From DATARH01 sp050246595 (GTDB lineage Bacteria; Pseudomonadota; Alphaproteobacteria; ATCC43930; CGMCC-115725), in the NCBI GenBank assembly GCA_050246595.1, contig JBFWVT010000140.1:1-5081 (forward strand): DNA of 5,081 nucleotides, given 5' to 3'. How positions within the stretch are numbered: the stretch's first letter is position 1; the number at the start of each line of letters is the position of its first letter. Under the pieces are notes generated by a model, which was not told the origin of the DNA, did no database searches, and was given only the letters and a program-made list of their open reading frames with translations. Below, one piece after another: positions 4,943-5,081 of the stretch. The translations under genes and the position numbers were made by a program.

Positions 4943-5081
4943 AGCGTGATCGTTTCAGGTTGAAGCGTAGCCGGCATTGGCGAGGTAGTTTGCGCATTCC
5001 TGTGCGGTGAAATGATCGAGCAAGGAGCCGATCTGGCGCCAGGTAGCATCGGTGGTGCGCGGATCGGCTTTGCGCAGCAGG
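4940..5081 (-). mobile_element. IS630-like insertion sequence, inner end of the right copy (partial)
   Basis: This is the inverted counterpart of the left-hand element. The TA at 4940-4941 is the presumed target dinucleotide and the element proper begins at 4942 with GAGCGTGATCG. The 122 bases comparable with the left copy differ at seven positions, four of them clustered within seven bases of the transposase gene. The outer end lies beyond the window. Two inverted copies flanking six genes resemble a composite transposon, but independent insertions explain the picture equally well. Confidence 0.8.
4955..5080 (-). CDS. IS630-family transposase, C-terminal 41 residues (5' end outside window)
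   Basis: A minus-strand open frame enters from the right edge and stops with TGA at 4957-4955. It encodes LLRKADPRTTDATW and then the same IGSLLDHF...ECANYLANAGYAST tail as the left copy. The extra LLRKA residues match the usual approach to the last helices in IS630-type DDE transposases. No frameshift or stop is seen in the visible part. The stop lies 13 bases inside the element's terminus, exactly as in the left copy. Confidence 0.75.
   Translation of the reverse strand: MLRKADPRTTDATWRQIGSLLDHFTAQECANYLANAGYAST

Overview
This is a high-GC fragment that looks alphaproteobacterial. The support for that is the GC-rich codon use, a Tat-exported dienelactone hydrolase, a bfd-bfr iron-storage pair, and two partial IS630-type transposases with C-termini of a kind I associate with alphaproteobacteria. 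No RNA gene is present, so the lineage is an inference. All six cargo genes look intact. Nothing here is clearly a new system. The unusual points are the IS junctions, altered iron-site residues in the bacterioferritin, and a long inverted repeat built from a 9-base motif.

Layout. Bases 1-122 and 4942-5081 are the 3' ends of two IS630-like insertion sequences in inverted orientation, with both transposase genes reading inward. Next to the left element is a minus-strand pair, bfd (659-856) then bfr (122-598), encoding a [2Fe-2S] bacterioferritin-associated ferredoxin and a haem bacterioferritin. A 195-bp divergent intergenic region (857-1051) carries a palindrome that overlaps a possible bfd promoter. 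Three plus-strand genes follow, probably one operon: a carboxymuconolactone decarboxylase-family protein without the CxxC motif (1052-1609), a Tat-signal dienelactone hydrolase (1683-2552), and a binuclear-metal amidohydrolase/deacetylase (2604-3752). A 233-bp gap then holds a 155-bp element with 41-base inverted arms (3759-3913). The last gene is a ten-helix EamA/DMT-family transporter (3986-4942).

How the genes fit together. Bfr oxidises and stores iron, and Bfd reduces the Bfr haem so that iron can be released. The palindrome suggests that a regulator, perhaps one of the Fur family, controls the pair. The plus-strand genes look like a small catabolic set: an exported hydrolase for lactone or ester bonds, a cytoplasmic CMD-fold protein, and a cytoplasmic deacetylase. 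The EamA transporter may move a related metabolite, but the long inverted repeat separates it from them and it may be its own unit. The substrate cannot be told from sequence.

The stop codons of both outermost genes (bfr and the transporter) are built from the TA target dinucleotide plus the first base of the adjacent IS. The window therefore probably ends where it does because repeated IS copies interrupt the assembly. It does not have to be a composite transposon.
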